Of a DNA stretch of 64,000 bases, positions 1 to 9,684 are shown in pieces; position 1 is the first letter of the stretch; every line of letters begins with the position of its first letter. A program made the position numbers and the translations under genes. The stretch is from JAFDZW01 sp964404255 (GTDB lineage Bacteria > Bacteroidota > Ignavibacteria > Palsa-1295): contig CAYOJJ010000019.1 in the NCBI GenBank assembly GCA_964404255.1, positions 1 to 64,000 on the forward strand, given 5' to 3'. The notes beneath the pieces are model-generated. The model was given only the letters and a program-made list of their open reading frames with translations, did no database searches and was not told where the DNA came from.

Positions 1-62
1 GTTCGGGGTTCGGGGTTCGGGGTTCGGGGTTCGGGGTTCGGGGTTCGGGGTTCGGGGTTCGG
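1..62. repeat. 7-bp tandem repeat (GTTCGGG), about 8.9 copies
   Basis: Eight perfect copies of GTTCGGG plus six bases of a ninth. The array is cut by the window's left edge, so its true length is unknown. No open frame uses it here. Perfect short arrays like this are prone to slippage and may vary in copy number. Confidence 0.95.
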
Positions 63-71
63 AATAAGATT

Positions 72-158
72 TAAAGACCTTCAATATACCTGTCATTCCG
101 AACCGAAGGGAGGAATCTCCTGACGTCCTAACAAATCGTCTTACACTTCGGCGTTGCT
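72..158 (+). repeat. dispersed intergenic repeat, copy 1
   Basis: It runs AAAGACCTTC, then TGTCATTCCGAA, GAGGAATCTCCTGA, GTCCTAACAAATCGTCTTA and CGGCGTTGC. The same order of blocks recurs at 42640-42718 and, inverted, at 43141-43227 and 43343-43407. It belongs to the widespread Bacteroidota class of repeats whose chance translation reads HSERSEES. From here to 332 I see no gene apart from a terminator-like hairpin. Confidence 0.85.
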
Positions 159-285
159 TTCTCGAAAAAGTACATGTCTTTACACGCTATTTTATTACGG
201 AAATAATGTAGTGTTAGCAAACGATACCGGTAGGTATTATGTAGTATTACCAAGAATAATCATTCTACGAACAAGATTTCATTGC

Positions 286-320
286 AACCGGGTGGATTCT
301 AATCCATCCGGTTTTTTTAT
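286..320 (+). terminator. Rho-independent terminator or leader attenuator
   Basis: AACCGGGTGGATT pairs with AATCCATCCGGTT (one G-T pair) across a CT loop and is followed by seven T. No gene is visible upstream in the window. It either ends an unseen small RNA or acts in the leader of the small gene starting at 333. Confidence 0.75.
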
Positions 321-332
321 TTAAAATAGGTT

Positions 333-539
333 ATGCTTGAATTAGAAGTGAGACGCTCGTACAAGATCCTCTATGCCGATGGATCGGAGCAGCAGTTTCA
401 CGTCCTGCATGCCTCCCCAGCAAAACTACTTATTCGCGTAACAACCGATGGGGCAAACGATATTGCGTTTGCCGATCTCCTTGCCGCGCAACCCTGGAGC
501 GATATCATAGAATTAAAAGGTACTTTTTTTATGAGCTAA
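333..539 (+). CDS. small protein of unknown function (68 aa)
   Basis: A 68-residue open frame beginning with ATG 13 bases after the T-tract of the upstream hairpin. I do not recognise the family. The sequence alternates hydrophobic and charged residues (LELEVRRSYKILYADG near the start, LIRVTTDGANDIAF in the middle), which suggests a small soluble beta-rich fold. There is no signal peptide and no membrane segment. A weak SD (TAGG) precedes the start. The gene stands alone, on the same strand as aconitase but 188 bases upstream of it. A weak hairpin with T-run at about 576-606 (AATTATC pairing with GGTAATT) could end its transcript. A chance open frame is possible. Confidence 0.5.
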   Translation: MLELEVRRSYKILYADGSEQQFHVLHASPAKLLIRVTTDGANDIAFADLLAAQPWSDIIELKGTFFMS

Positions 540-727
540 CTATCCCTACACCTGAACTCTGCTTATCTATCTTTCAATTATCAGTAGGCCTCCGGTAATT
601 TTTTATTCTAATCCCTTGCCTCTTTGATCATAGTTGTATAATCCATTTCGAGCTTCCCGAACCCCTGTCCGCTTGAAATTGTTATACTCTTGCTAAGTAA
701 TCCACCTCACCAAAAAAGGAAGAAATA

Positions 728-2683
728 ATGGCACAAAGTCTAACCCATAAAATTTTATCGGCACATCTGACTTCACATCCTGCTTTACCGGCTCCCGGCG
801 AAGAAATCGGGCTTCGAATCGACCAAACCCTTACTCAGGATGCAACCGGCACGATGGCCTATCTGCAGTTCGAATCGATGGGGATGGATTTGATCAAGAC
901 GAAAGTCTCGGTCAGCTACGTCGATCATAACATGCTCCAGACGGGCTTTGAAAATGCCGACGATCACCAGTATCTTCAATCGGTAGCCGCCAAGTACGGT
1001 CTTTATTTCTCCCGCCCGGGTAATGGCATTTGCCACCAGGTACACCGCGAGCGCTTCGGCGTTCCGGGCGATACGCTGCTCGGCTCCGATTCTCATACGC
1101 CGACTTGCGGCGGCCTCGGTATGGTAGCCATGGGCGCCGGCGGTCTTGATATTGCGATGGCACTGGCTGGCCAGCCGTTCTATACTCCGATGCCGAAAGT
1201 CGTTGGTGTAAAGCTCACCGGCAAACTTCAGCCATGGGTTACCGGTAAAGATGTGATTTTAGAAATGCTCCGCCGCCTGACGGTAAAAGGCGGTACCGGA
1301 CGCATCGTCGAATATTATGGTGAAGGTGCACACAATCTTACCGTTGCCGATCGCTTCACGATCTGTAACATGGGCGCAGAACTCGGCGCAACGACTTCGC
1401 TTTTCCCATCCGACGAAAAAACGCTTGCGTTCTTAAAAGCTCAGAAGCGCGAAGGCGATTGGAAAGAACTCAAAGCCGACGACGGCGCAAGCTTTGACGA
1501 GAACATCGAGATCAATCTCAGCGAACTCGAGCCGCTTATCGCTCAGCCGCACATGCCGGATAATGTAGTGAAAGTCCGCGACGTAGCCGGTACGCCAATT
1601 GCTCAGGCCTGCGTCGGAAGCTGCACGAACTCCAGCTATCATGATCTTGGCATTTCCGCCTATATCTTAAAAGACCAGGCTATCAATCCCGCCGTTAGCT
1701 TTACGCTGACGCCGGGTTCGAAGCAGGTCTTCGAGATGATCGCCCGCGATGGCGATATGACGCTTGCTAATCTTATCCGCTCCGGCGCTCGTATTCTCGA
1801 ATCCGGTTGCGGTCCGTGTATCGGTATGGGCCAGGCCCCGCCGTCGGGTTCGGTGTCGGTTCGTTCGTTCAATCGTAACTTCGAAGGCCGCTCCGGCACT
1901 GCCGATGCAAAAGTGTATCTGGCCAGTCCTGAGACCTGCGCCGCTTCTGCATTGAAAGGCGTCATTACCGATCCGCGCGATGCCGGTATCCCGTTCAAAG
2001 AAATTATCGATCCCGAGTATATCATCAATGACGATATGCTTATTCCACCCTCGAAAGATCCAGGTGCGGTTTCGATTCTTCGCGGCCCGAACATCAAGCC
2101 GCTTCCGAGCTTCACTCCGGTACCGAACGATCTGCATGGCAAAGTGCTGCTGAAGATGGGCGATAATATCACGACCGATCACATCATGCCGGCCGGTGCA
2201 AAAGTATTGCCGCTCCGCTCGAACATTCCGGCGATCAGCGAATTCACGCTCGTACGAGTCGATCCCGAATTCCCGAAACGCGCTCATGATTGGGGTGGCG
2301 GTATGCTCATCGGTGGCGAGAACTACGGACAGGGTTCTTCACGCGAGCACGCGGCGCTTGCTCCGCGCTATCTCGGCGTAACGGCTGTTATCGTAAAGAG
2401 CTTTGCTCGTATCCACTTGGCAAACCTGATCAACTTCGGTATTTTACCGGCAACGTTCGTTAATGCTGCCGATTATGCTACGATTGCACAGGGCGATGAA
2501 CTCGTCATCGAGAACGCCCGTAAGCAGATCGCCGAGCATCCGGAGAACATCACGCTTACCAATAAGACGAAGAACCTGACCTACCAGATCACGAGCCCGC
2601 TGACCGAGCGCCAGCGCCACATCGTTCTGGCCGGTGGCACCCTCGCCTATGCAAAGCAGGAAGCCGATAAAATATCGGCATAA
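728..2683 (+). CDS. acn: aconitate hydratase, Aquifex type
   Basis: Aconitase of the TCA cycle, interconverting citrate and isocitrate in the cytoplasm with a [4Fe-4S] cluster. All three cluster cysteines are visible: C299 in ACVGSCTNSS, and C361 and C364 in ESGCGPCIGMG. Other family motifs are GSDSHTPTCGGLG near residue 119, and GGENYGQGSSREHAA in the C-terminal swivel domain, which carries the active-site Ser/Arg loop. At 651 aa it matches the short Aquifex-type family rather than the roughly 750- or 900-residue forms. AAGGAAG lies seven bases before the ATG, a clear ribosome site. TACTCTTG at 685-692 is one mismatch from the TAnnTTTG promoter element. A strong terminator follows, so it is probably monocistronic. 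Confidence 0.96.
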   Translation: MAQSLTHKILSAHLTSHPALPAPGEEIGLRIDQTLTQDATGTMAYLQFESMGMDLIKTKVSVSYVDHNMLQTGFENADDHQYLQSVAAKYGLYFSRPGNGICHQVHRERFGVPGDTLLGSDSHTPTCGGLGMVAMGAGGLDIAMALAGQPFYTPMPKVVGVKLTGKLQPWVTGKDVILEMLRRLTVKGGTGRIVEYYGEGAHNLTVADRFTICNMGAELGATTSLFPSDEKTLAFLKAQKREGDWKELKADDGASFDENIEINLSELEPLIAQPHMPDNVVKVRDVAGTPIAQACVGSCTNSSYHDLGISAYILKDQAINPAVSFTLTPGSKQVFEMIARDGDMTLANLIRSGARILESGCGPCIGMGQAPPSGSVSVRSFNRNFEGRSGTADAKVYLASPETCAASALKGVITDPRDAGIPFKEIIDPEYIINDDMLIPPSKDPGAVSILRGPNIKPLPSFTPVPNDLHGKVLLKMGDNITTDHIMPAGAKVLPLRSNIPAISEFTLVRVDPEFPKRAHDWGGGMLIGGENYGQGSSREHAALAPRYLGVTAVIVKSFARIHLANLINFGILPATFVNAADYATIAQGDELVIENARKQIAEHPENITLTNKTKNLTYQITSPLTERQRHIVLAGGTLAYAKQEADKISA

Positions 2684-2709
2684 GCGCGACAAACTTCATT
2701 TACTTCAAA

Positions 2710-2740
2710 AAAAGCCGTCTTACAGACGGCTTTTTCTTTT
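2710..2740 (+). terminator. terminator of the aconitase gene
   Basis: AAAAGCCGTCT pairs with AGACGGCTTTT across a TAC loop and runs into a T-rich tract. Confidence 0.9.
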
Positions 2741-2805
2741 ATATAGAATATTCACTTTAGTAAGAATCCGAAAAATCACAGGTTTTTTTCATTTCTCTCT
2801 GCGGG

Positions 2806-2813
2806 TAAATTTG
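2806..2813 (+). promoter_or_regulatory. Bacteroidota-type -7 element TAAATTTG
   Basis: It matches TAnnTTTG and ends 26 bases before the lipoprotein ATG at 2840. No good TTTG -33 box is present at the usual spacing, only a T-run at 2783-2789. Confidence 0.6.
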
Positions 2814-2839
2814 TAGCGTACACGAACTACAAAGAGATC

Positions 2840-4666
2840 ATGAAAACCTATATTATCTTACTGTGTGCAGCAGTATGTATCCTTGCATCTTGTAAATCAA
2901 CTACAGCACCCGATTCCGGCGGAGGCACTTCGTCTGCAAAACTTTCCCTTAGCGAACTAGCTGGTTTGCCCTCGACCGGGGGACTGGTCAGCGGAGTAGG
3001 CTTTGCTTCCGATGGGTCGATGCTAGCCGTCATAGACAAAAAAATATATAAGGCTTCTATTGGTGGTAGTGTCTTAACGCTTGTCAATGATGAAGCTGTT
3101 CATTCCGATCTTGCGGTTGCTCCCGATGGTTCGGTCTATACAACGGTTGTTGTTAATGGTACGGCAGGTATCAGAAGATACGATGCCTCGCTTTCTTCCT
3201 TTGCCTCGCTCTTGCTGCCGAATACGCCTCAGGGTGGTGTGCCGATCACCTATCGGTTCGCACCGAATGGCGATGTTTATATTTGCTACGCCGATCAGCA
3301 TTCGGTTTATTACGATCTATTCTATAGTGCCGATAAAGGTAGTACGTGGACATTGCTGCATCCGCAATACGGCCAAAGCGATGTAGCTTTCTTGCCAAAT
3401 GGAGATATCATCAGTACTTCCGACGCGCCGAGCGGTGCCGCGGTAATCACTTCCTCCGATCATGGAGTAACCTGGAATACGATTTCAAAGGCGCCGGTCA
3501 ATAGTCTGGGCCAAACGATCTTTTTGGCTTCGAACGGCGACATATATAATTACAGCCAGGGCGATAATAAGATCAGGGTCTCTCACGATGGAGGTAAAAC
3601 ATTTATTGCCTTGCCGTGGCCATCGAGCAATGCTTACATCCGTAATCTCTCGGAAATGAATGGGAAGCTCTATATTATGGGCGGGGCGTCGGGTTCACAG
3701 CCGGACCAAAGCAATTCCGCATCGGGAGTAGTGAGTAGCAGCGATGGTGGCCAAACCTGGAAGCAAGAGTTTATTTGTGCCGATGCCGTAACAATGACCG
3801 TAAAGAATAATACTATTGTGCTGGGTTCTGGGCATGGCCTGATCTATAATACCAGTGTAGGCTGGATAACGCTCGGCACCGGTACCGTAACGTCACTAAA
3901 AAGTATTGCGCTCGATAAAAACGGAAATATTCTCCTCGGGGCCGAAAAAGGTTTTTATAGGAAACAGGGTAGCACCTGGTATTCATTGGCTTTTCCCGGA
4001 GGAGTAGGGAAACTTGCCGTTGCAAGCGATGGCTCTATTGCTGCTGCTTGCGGGCTGGCCATTATCTGTTCGAGTGATAATGGAGCGAGCTGGACCTATT
4101 CTTCTTTCGATTCCAAAGGAGTGATTTTCATAGGTGTTCCAAGTGTAAGTGCGGTTGCTGCAGTTGGTAATATCTTCGTTGCCACAGTCTGTGATTATGT
4201 CGATCGTATTCAGGATTATGGCGCGGGATTTGTTATGCGTTCAAACGATGGTGGGAAAACCTTTCAGACTGTTAGCACACCGGGAAGTATTACTACGCTC
4301 ATTAATAATGGCTCCACTACATTGTATGGCATCAAACAATATGAGCTTGCCGGTCATAATGCAGACGCTCTTACTTCTACCGATCAGGGCGCGAGCTGGC
4401 AGAGCTATACCGGCAAATATTTTCCCTTATGTTTTAATTCGCATCACCAGTTCTTGCACCGGAATACTTCCCAGGGAACAGATCTAACATTTGATCTGGT
4501 AACCGAAGGAAGCAACGATCTGAAAACATTTTCCACGGGCTACGACGGATCACATGCTTTTATTGCTGATATCCTTTTTGCTTCCGACGGGAAATTCTAT
4601 ACCATTATAAATGATGCTGTCTTAGCGAAGCAGGCTATTTATAAGTCCGATTCGGCGCCGCAATAA
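2840..4666 (+). CDS. lipoprotein with Asp-box (BNR-like) beta-propeller repeats
   Basis: A 608-residue lipoprotein. Residues 1-17 form a signal peptide and the lipobox LASC ends at C18, followed by a Ser/Thr/Gly-rich linker. The rest is built of repeated short beta segments with Asp-box motifs such as SSDHGVTWNT, SHDGGKTF, SSDGGQTW and SSDNGASW, as in sialidase- and YCF48-like propellers. Unlike the other propeller proteins in this window it has no T9SS sorting domain, so it is presumably anchored by lipid instead. Its substrate or partner cannot be told from sequence. It has its own TAAATTTG promoter element and is followed after 63 bases by another lipoprotein gene on the same strand. Confidence 0.85.
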   Translation: MKTYIILLCAAVCILASCKSTTAPDSGGGTSSAKLSLSELAGLPSTGGLVSGVGFASDGSMLAVIDKKIYKASIGGSVLTLVNDEAVHSDLAVAPDGSVYTTVVVNGTAGIRRYDASLSSFASLLLPNTPQGGVPITYRFAPNGDVYICYADQHSVYYDLFYSADKGSTWTLLHPQYGQSDVAFLPNGDIISTSDAPSGAAVITSSDHGVTWNTISKAPVNSLGQTIFLASNGDIYNYSQGDNKIRVSHDGGKTFIALPWPSSNAYIRNLSEMNGKLYIMGGASGSQPDQSNSASGVVSSSDGGQTWKQEFICADAVTMTVKNNTIVLGSGHGLIYNTSVGWITLGTGTVTSLKSIALDKNGNILLGAEKGFYRKQGSTWYSLAFPGGVGKLAVASDGSIAAACGLAIICSSDNGASWTYSSFDSKGVIFIGVPSVSAVAAVGNIFVATVCDYVDRIQDYGAGFVMRSNDGGKTFQTVSTPGSITTLINNGSTTLYGIKQYELAGHNADALTSTDQGASWQSYTGKYFPLCFNSHHQFLHRNTSQGTDLTFDLVTEGSNDLKTFSTGYDGSHAFIADILFASDGKFYTIINDAVLAKQAIYKSDSAPQ

Positions 4667-4729
4667 TAAAGAAACAAACTATCTTCTTTGGCGTTAAGGG
4701 AGGCTGCTATTCATCTTCCTGCGTAATCT

Positions 4730-5611
4730 ATGCGTCAGATTCTCAGTGCGTTTTTACTTTTTTGTTCAGCGATTTTCCTGCTTTCCTGCAGTGAAAAAGC
4801 GCAGATGCCCGGCCGGGCCTTCGAAGGCCGTATCGTTCAGAAGATCACTCTTAACAGTAATTTCTTTAGTCATAAGGGTGATAGCACCACTGCAGAAACA
4901 CCTCGTACCGGTCCGCCGGTAGAGCAGCCGGTTTCCGGCCCGTCGATGACGCTGACCATGTTCAGCAAAGGCGATAAAGTTGCGTACGATATGACGATGC
5001 CGATCCTGCCGGTTACTCTTCATAGCATTATCGATCGTAACAGCCGCACGCTTACTATTCTCGGGCCGAATAAAGTTGCGTACGTATCCGATCTTCATTC
5101 GTTCGATAAAGTACGCGGCTCCGTCGATGATTCCATTAATTCCCATCATGAAATTATCGATTCGCTGCAGGCACACATGCCAAAACCGACCGGCAATAAG
5201 AAGACGATTCTCGGCCTGGCCTGCGAAGAACTCAAGACCACGATAAAAAATACCGATATTACCTTGTGGGTTACGCAGGATTCCCGATTGAAATATTTCG
5301 ATGTTATGCGCGATGCCTTGCTTGGGAAAAATCAAACCGGAATGGGCGGCATGGAAGAATTAATGGCCATTTTTTCACCTATTGCCGGCGGGGGACATAT
5401 TCCGGTCGTCTTCGAAGTATCGCAGGGCGGCAGGACACTCGTAAAAAGCGAAATGGTGGAATTTTCAGAAGAATCGATCAGTGACGATACCTTTGAGATC
5501 CCCAAAGGCTATGAAATTGAAAAAGATATGAAGCCTAAAACGGCTCCTGTCGCACCGGCCGCCACTGCTGCACCTTCTTCTCCAACGCCGTCATCTCCTG
5601 CTCAGAAGTGA
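4730..5611 (+). CDS. lipoprotein, DUF4412-like
   Basis: A 293-residue lipoprotein: signal peptide, lipobox LLSC ending at C20, then a soluble domain. The body has the layout I associate with DUF4412-type envelope proteins: an opening strand (FEGRIVQKIT), a GDKVAYDM strand, an IIDRNSRTLTILGPNK hairpin, a TILGLACEELK strand and a TLWVTQDSRLKYFD segment. The function of that family is unknown. The C-terminus after about residue 262 is a low-complexity Ala/Pro/Ser/Thr tail. It lies 63 bases after the preceding lipoprotein gene and 88 before the subtilase gene, so all three may be co-transcribed. The family assignment is by overall pattern only. Confidence 0.75.
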   Translation: MRQILSAFLLFCSAIFLLSCSEKAQMPGRAFEGRIVQKITLNSNFFSHKGDSTTAETPRTGPPVEQPVSGPSMTLTMFSKGDKVAYDMTMPILPVTLHSIIDRNSRTLTILGPNKVAYVSDLHSFDKVRGSVDDSINSHHEIIDSLQAHMPKPTGNKKTILGLACEELKTTIKNTDITLWVTQDSRLKYFDVMRDALLGKNQTGMGGMEELMAIFSPIAGGGHIPVVFEVSQGGRTLVKSEMVEFSEESISDDTFEIPKGYEIEKDMKPKTAPVAPAATAAPSSPTPSSPAQK

Positions 5612-5699
5612 TGATAAGATGCTTTGGGTGCTAAAATTACCCGAAAGCGGATAAATAATTCGGTGATACTTTATAACTCCGGTGGTGTTCTTATTTTTG

Positions 5700-8699
5700 A
5701 TGAGAATAAGAATACCCCTTGTTATTTGGTCGCTGCTCCTCCTTGCCGGATTCATTCGTCAGAGCAGTGCACAGGAATCGGCCTATGCCGGAAGAGTCCT
5801 TTTTAGAGTCAGCCCTGAGGCAGTAACCGCTCTTCGTTCGGCCTTTGCTCCGGTTGTATCCGGCGATTCGCACTTCGACCCCCAGCAATGTTCGCTCGCC
5901 AATAGTGCAGCGATCGCATCGTTATTTCATCTACCTGCGGCCTTAAAGGTCACGGCTCTTCGTCCTTTCATCCCGCAGCATAATGTTGCGCTCGAACGCC
6001 TTCGTGAACAGACAAATCCTATTCTCTTTACTCAAAATAAAGGCGTTGTAAAAGTAGTTGAGACCGAGGCAACGACCATGCTTCGCTCCAGCGAAGAACG
6101 CATTTCGCGCTGGTTCGAACTTACATTCGACCCGACTCTTACCGCCGAAGAAGTTTGTGTACTGCTTAAAAAATCGTCACTCATAGAAGTTGCCGAGCCT
6201 CGCTATAAGTATTCGCTTTGTTATACGCCGAACGACCCGAGGTTTTCCGAACAATATTCGCTTCCGCTGATTCATGCACCACAAGCATGGGACATCGTTC
6301 GGTGCGATTCCACTATGCTCGTGGCCGATGACGATATTGGCGTCGATTGGGCTCATGAAGATCTTGCCGCTGCCATATATATTAACTGGGGTGAGATGGG
6401 AGTTGACGATCAGGGGGTGCCAAAAAATATGAACGGTATCGACGACGATGGCGATGGTTTCATCGACGATTGGCATGGCTGGGATTTTGCCGGTGTAGCT
6501 GGTATTACCCCTGATAATAACCCGATGCCGCTGGTAGATCATGGAACCCATACCAGTGGGATCATGGGTGCGGTCGGCGATAATAAGAAAGGTGTTGTCG
6601 GCGTTGCCTTTGGAGCAAAGATCCTACCGCTCAAATGCGGCGATAATAATGGTAATAACGTCGCCTTCGGATATGAAGGAATGGTCTACGCCGCCGATAT
6701 GGGTGCGAAGGTGGTCAATAATTCCTGGGGCGGCAGTACGAGATCGGAAGTTGGGCAGGATATCGTCAATTACGTAACGGCAAAAAATTGTGTCGTCGTT
6801 GCTGCTTCTGGCAATAATAGTCTTCAGCAGGATTTTTATCCCGCTAGCTACGATCATGTATTATCAGTCGCTTCGGTCAATCAAGCGGCAGCGTTATCCG
6901 GGTTTTCAAATACAGGTATTCATGTCGATGTCTGTGCTCCGGGTGAATCGGTTCTCAACACGGTCTTAAATAATATGTATGCCCCGCTTACCGGTACGAG
7001 TATGGCCTCGCCTACTGCTGCCGGAGCGATTGCGCTTATCCGGCAAAAATTTCCGAACTTCACTCCGGATCAGGCGGTAGAGCAGTTGCGCGCCTCTTCC
7101 GATGCAACGATCATTACTTCCGATAGAGATTTTTTTGGCAGCGGCCTCATCGATATTAAGAAGGCCGTCAGCCCCGGCGACCTATATTCCGCCCGGATCG
7201 TAAATGTCTCGGTAGAAGATGCCAACGGCGATAGTTTGCTTCAGGCCGGAGAGAGTGCGAATATCGTGCTTTCGGTCAGAAATTATTTGTCTCATGTATC
7301 AAACCTGAAAGCAAAGTTTGAAATGGTATCCGGCGGGCAGTTCGTCACCATGCCGGTAGCTCCGGTAGCATTTCAGAGTGCCAATACACTCGATATCGTG
7401 CAGAATGTTTCCGGCTCGTTCCCGATCACCATTTCGCAGGATGCACCGGCTAATGCAGTAATGATTATTAAAGCAACGTTTCTCTGTGATGAAGCCGGAT
7501 TCGGATTTGCTACCGATTACTTCACGCTGATTATTAATAAAACCTATCGTGATCTTAATAAGAATAATATCATAGCAACGATCGATTCGAAAGGAAGCAT
7601 CGGCTTTAACGATGCGCCGGACGATCAGCAGGGCTCCGGAGTGATCTGGAAGAACCCACCACCGAGCATTACTCCGGAAGGTAGAAGTATATTATTTATG
7701 GCGGGGCTCATGATCGCTGCCGATTCGGCTCATATCGTGGCCGAATCACCCGGCGATTTCTCCAGTGAGATAGCGACCGAAGATTTTGCACCGACTTCTA
7801 TCGTTCACGATATAACTCCGGTAGATCGGCAGAATGCCGTTCAGGAATTGGAAGCTACCTATAACGATAGCTTTGGCAGCGAATTTTCGCAGGTCGGTGT
7901 AGATGTCAGAAGTAAAAATTATGCGATGGCAGCACCGGCTTCCGATGCAATTATCGCTTCTTATAGTATTAAGCATCGCACACTCGATAGCGGCAATCCG
8001 CCGACCGATCATACGGCTATCGGATTATTTATGGATTGGGATATCGGCGCCTCCGGCTCTGCTAATATTGCGACCGCCTCGCCATACGATCCTGAAATAG
8101 CCGTGACCCGCAGAGTAGAGCCCGGTTATCCGCTCGTGGGCATTAAACTTATTTCGGCAAAGCCTGCCGGCTCCTCGCTTAATTTATATTGTTTGAATAA
8201 CGATGGCTCCGATGGCAGCCTCGATACCTATAGCGGGTTCGATATGACCGATAAGTGGCTGACGCTAACCACGCCCCGCGATAGTGCAGGCCCGAACGAT
8301 GTTACCATGATCTACGGATTAAAAGATATTCCATTTGCTTCGCTCGATTCGCTTGAACTTACGTTCGTCATTGCTATGGCTACTGACGACCAGGCGCTTA
8401 AGGCGACGATCGATAATGCCGAGCATGAGTGGTATACACAATCATCGGTATCGCAGCGCATGGCTGCTGCTTCGCTCGAAGTCTATCCGAATCCTTTTAC
8501 TGAAAAAGTAACTATCGCTTATCCAGGTACTACGACCGGCGAGATCGCGATCACTGATATGCTTGGCCGCACGGTATTTGCTAAAAAATGGAATGGCAGC
8601 AGCGAAACGCTCGATCTTTCCTCATTACCTTCGGGAGCTTATCACCTGACACTTACCAACGAGCAGGGCTCATTTTCAAAAGATATTATCGCCCGCTAA
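5700..8699 (+). CDS. secreted subtilisin-like serine protease with T9SS sorting domain
   Basis: A 999-residue exported peptidase of family S8. I chose ATG 5700, which gives a clean signal peptide (MRIRIPLVIW..., cleavage near SSAQ|E); the in-frame GTG at 5682 only adds six residues. A propeptide-like region runs to about residue 190. The catalytic set is D212 (VADDDIGVD), H281 (DHGTHTSG), the oxyanion Asn N372 (AASGNNS) and S434 (GTSMASP). A D/G-rich loop near 245-258 (NGIDDDGDGFIDD) looks like a calcium site. After about residue 490 come beta-sandwich domains and a T9SS type A C-terminal domain (VYPNPF...GAYHLTL). Unusual: Ile213 replaces the normal Thr/Ser of the D-T/S-G motif. The 3' end overlaps lpxK convergently by 14 bases. 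Confidence 0.93.
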   Translation: MRIRIPLVIWSLLLLAGFIRQSSAQESAYAGRVLFRVSPEAVTALRSAFAPVVSGDSHFDPQQCSLANSAAIASLFHLPAALKVTALRPFIPQHNVALERLREQTNPILFTQNKGVVKVVETEATTMLRSSEERISRWFELTFDPTLTAEEVCVLLKKSSLIEVAEPRYKYSLCYTPNDPRFSEQYSLPLIHAPQAWDIVRCDSTMLVADDDIGVDWAHEDLAAAIYINWGEMGVDDQGVPKNMNGIDDDGDGFIDDWHGWDFAGVAGITPDNNPMPLVDHGTHTSGIMGAVGDNKKGVVGVAFGAKILPLKCGDNNGNNVAFGYEGMVYAADMGAKVVNNSWGGSTRSEVGQDIVNYVTAKNCVVVAASGNNSLQQDFYPASYDHVLSVASVNQAAALSGFSNTGIHVDVCAPGESVLNTVLNNMYAPLTGTSMASPTAAGAIALIRQKFPNFTPDQAVEQLRASSDATIITSDRDFFGSGLIDIKKAVSPGDLYSARIVNVSVEDANGDSLLQAGESANIVLSVRNYLSHVSNLKAKFEMVSGGQFVTMPVAPVAFQSANTLDIVQNVSGSFPITISQDAPANAVMIIKATFLCDEAGFGFATDYFTLIINKTYRDLNKNNIIATIDSKGSIGFNDAPDDQQGSGVIWKNPPPSITPEGRSILFMAGLMIAADSAHIVAESPGDFSSEIATEDFAPTSIVHDITPVDRQNAVQELEATYNDSFGSEFSQVGVDVRSKNYAMAAPASDAIIASYSIKHRTLDSGNPPTDHTAIGLFMDWDIGASGSANIATASPYDPEIAVTRRVEPGYPLVGIKLISAKPAGSSLNLYCLNNDGSDGSLDTYSGFDMTDKWLTLTTPRDSAGPNDVTMIYGLKDIPFASLDSLELTFVIAMATDDQALKATIDNAEHEWYTQSSVSQRMAAASLEVYPNPFTEKVTIAYPGTTTGEIAITDMLGRTVFAKKWNGSSETLDLSSLPSGAYHLTLTNEQGSFSKDIIAR

Positions 8700-9684
8700 G
8701 AGCGTTTTGTACTAATTCTTTTATAGGCCCTTCGAGTATAACCTTCGAATGGGCGACATAGAAGGGGCTGTCAGTATGCCCCGATAGTAGTGGTGTTATC
8801 TTCACTGCATCTTTTGTAGTCGTAACAAGGGCCTCGTATGCCTGTGCCTCGGCAAGTATTTTTTCTAACAAGGCCGGCGTGTATTCTGCATGATCTGCTA
8901 AACGATACGGATGAACCGAAGCGCCGAGCAACCCAAGGGTATCTTCAAATATCTGCGGAGTACCTATCCCCGAAAGAGCAAGTATCCTTTTGCCCTGAAG
9001 CAGTAGCGGAGAATGGTGGGTAGCGGGAGTATCGATCGAGGTTAAACGATCGATCGTTTGTTTGCCGGTAAGCACCGGAAGTCCGGTTGCAGAACATTCT
9101 GAAAGTACCTCTTTATTAGCCTCCGCATTCATAACGATGATAGCGCTTGCATCGCGAAGTGCCGATGTTCCTTCGCGCCCTTTACCAAAAGGAATAATAG
9201 GCGGTATTCCCTGCGAAGCATTTATAACCACCAGATTCAGATCGCGACGAATGCGTTGATGCTGAAACCCGTCGTCGAGTAATACGACAGTTGCACCAAG
9301 TTCTTTTGCTTTCCTTGCACCTCGCAAGCGGTCCTCATCGCAGATCACAATGCTATCATCAAGCTCTGCCGCATAGAGCTGTGCTTCATCGCCACTTTGC
9401 TCTACGGAGGCAGCGATAGTATTGTCGTTTTTAACGACCAACAATCCATTGGTAGTACGTTTATATCCACGTAGTACAATAGCGACCGATGCGTGGAATT
9501 CCTGCTGTAATAAATGAGCAAGGTAGAGAGTGACGGGTGTTTTACCAGTCCCGCCGGCGGATAGATTACCGATGGAAATAACCGGCAGTCCTGCCGAAGC
9601 TGAATGCAGTATTCCCGAACGGTAGAAACTGCGCCGCAGCTTCATTATCCAGGCATAGGGATTGATGAGATCCATTACATTCAT
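8686..9684 (-). CDS. lpxK: tetraacyldisaccharide 4'-kinase
   Basis: LpxK phosphorylates the 4' position of tetraacyldisaccharide 1-phosphate to form lipid IVA at the inner face of the cytoplasmic membrane. The N-terminus carries the P-loop NLSAGGTGKTP near residues 40-50, and LLDDGFQHQRIRRDL near 140 is the family's second signature. At 332 aa it is of normal length. Its ATG overlaps the stop of the DUF374 gene by four bases (ATGA), so it is the last gene of the uvrA-lpxB-DUF374-lpxK run and probably translationally coupled. The 3' end overlaps the convergent subtilase gene by 14 bases, leaving no room for a separate terminator. Confidence 0.95.
   Translation of the reverse strand: MNVMDLINPYAWIMKLRRSFYRSGILHSASAGLPVISIGNLSAGGTGKTPVTLYLAHLLQQEFHASVAIVLRGYKRTTNGLLVVKNDNTIAASVEQSGDEAQLYAAELDDSIVICDEDRLRGARKAKELGATVVLLDDGFQHQRIRRDLNLVVINASQGIPPIIPFGKGREGTSALRDASAIIVMNAEANKEVLSECSATGLPVLTGKQTIDRLTSIDTPATHHSPLLLQGKRILALSGIGTPQIFEDTLGLLGASVHPYRLADHAEYTPALLEKILAEAQAYEALVTTTKDAVKITPLLSGHTDSPFYVAHSKVILEGPIKELVQNALSGR

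Noticed and set aside
1..332. CRISPR-like array from the tandem repeat at the left edge
   Set aside because: The units are 7 bp with no spacers.
2196..2816. Plus-strand frames near the end of aconitase
   Set aside because: Out-of-frame shadows; one runs through the terminator hairpin.
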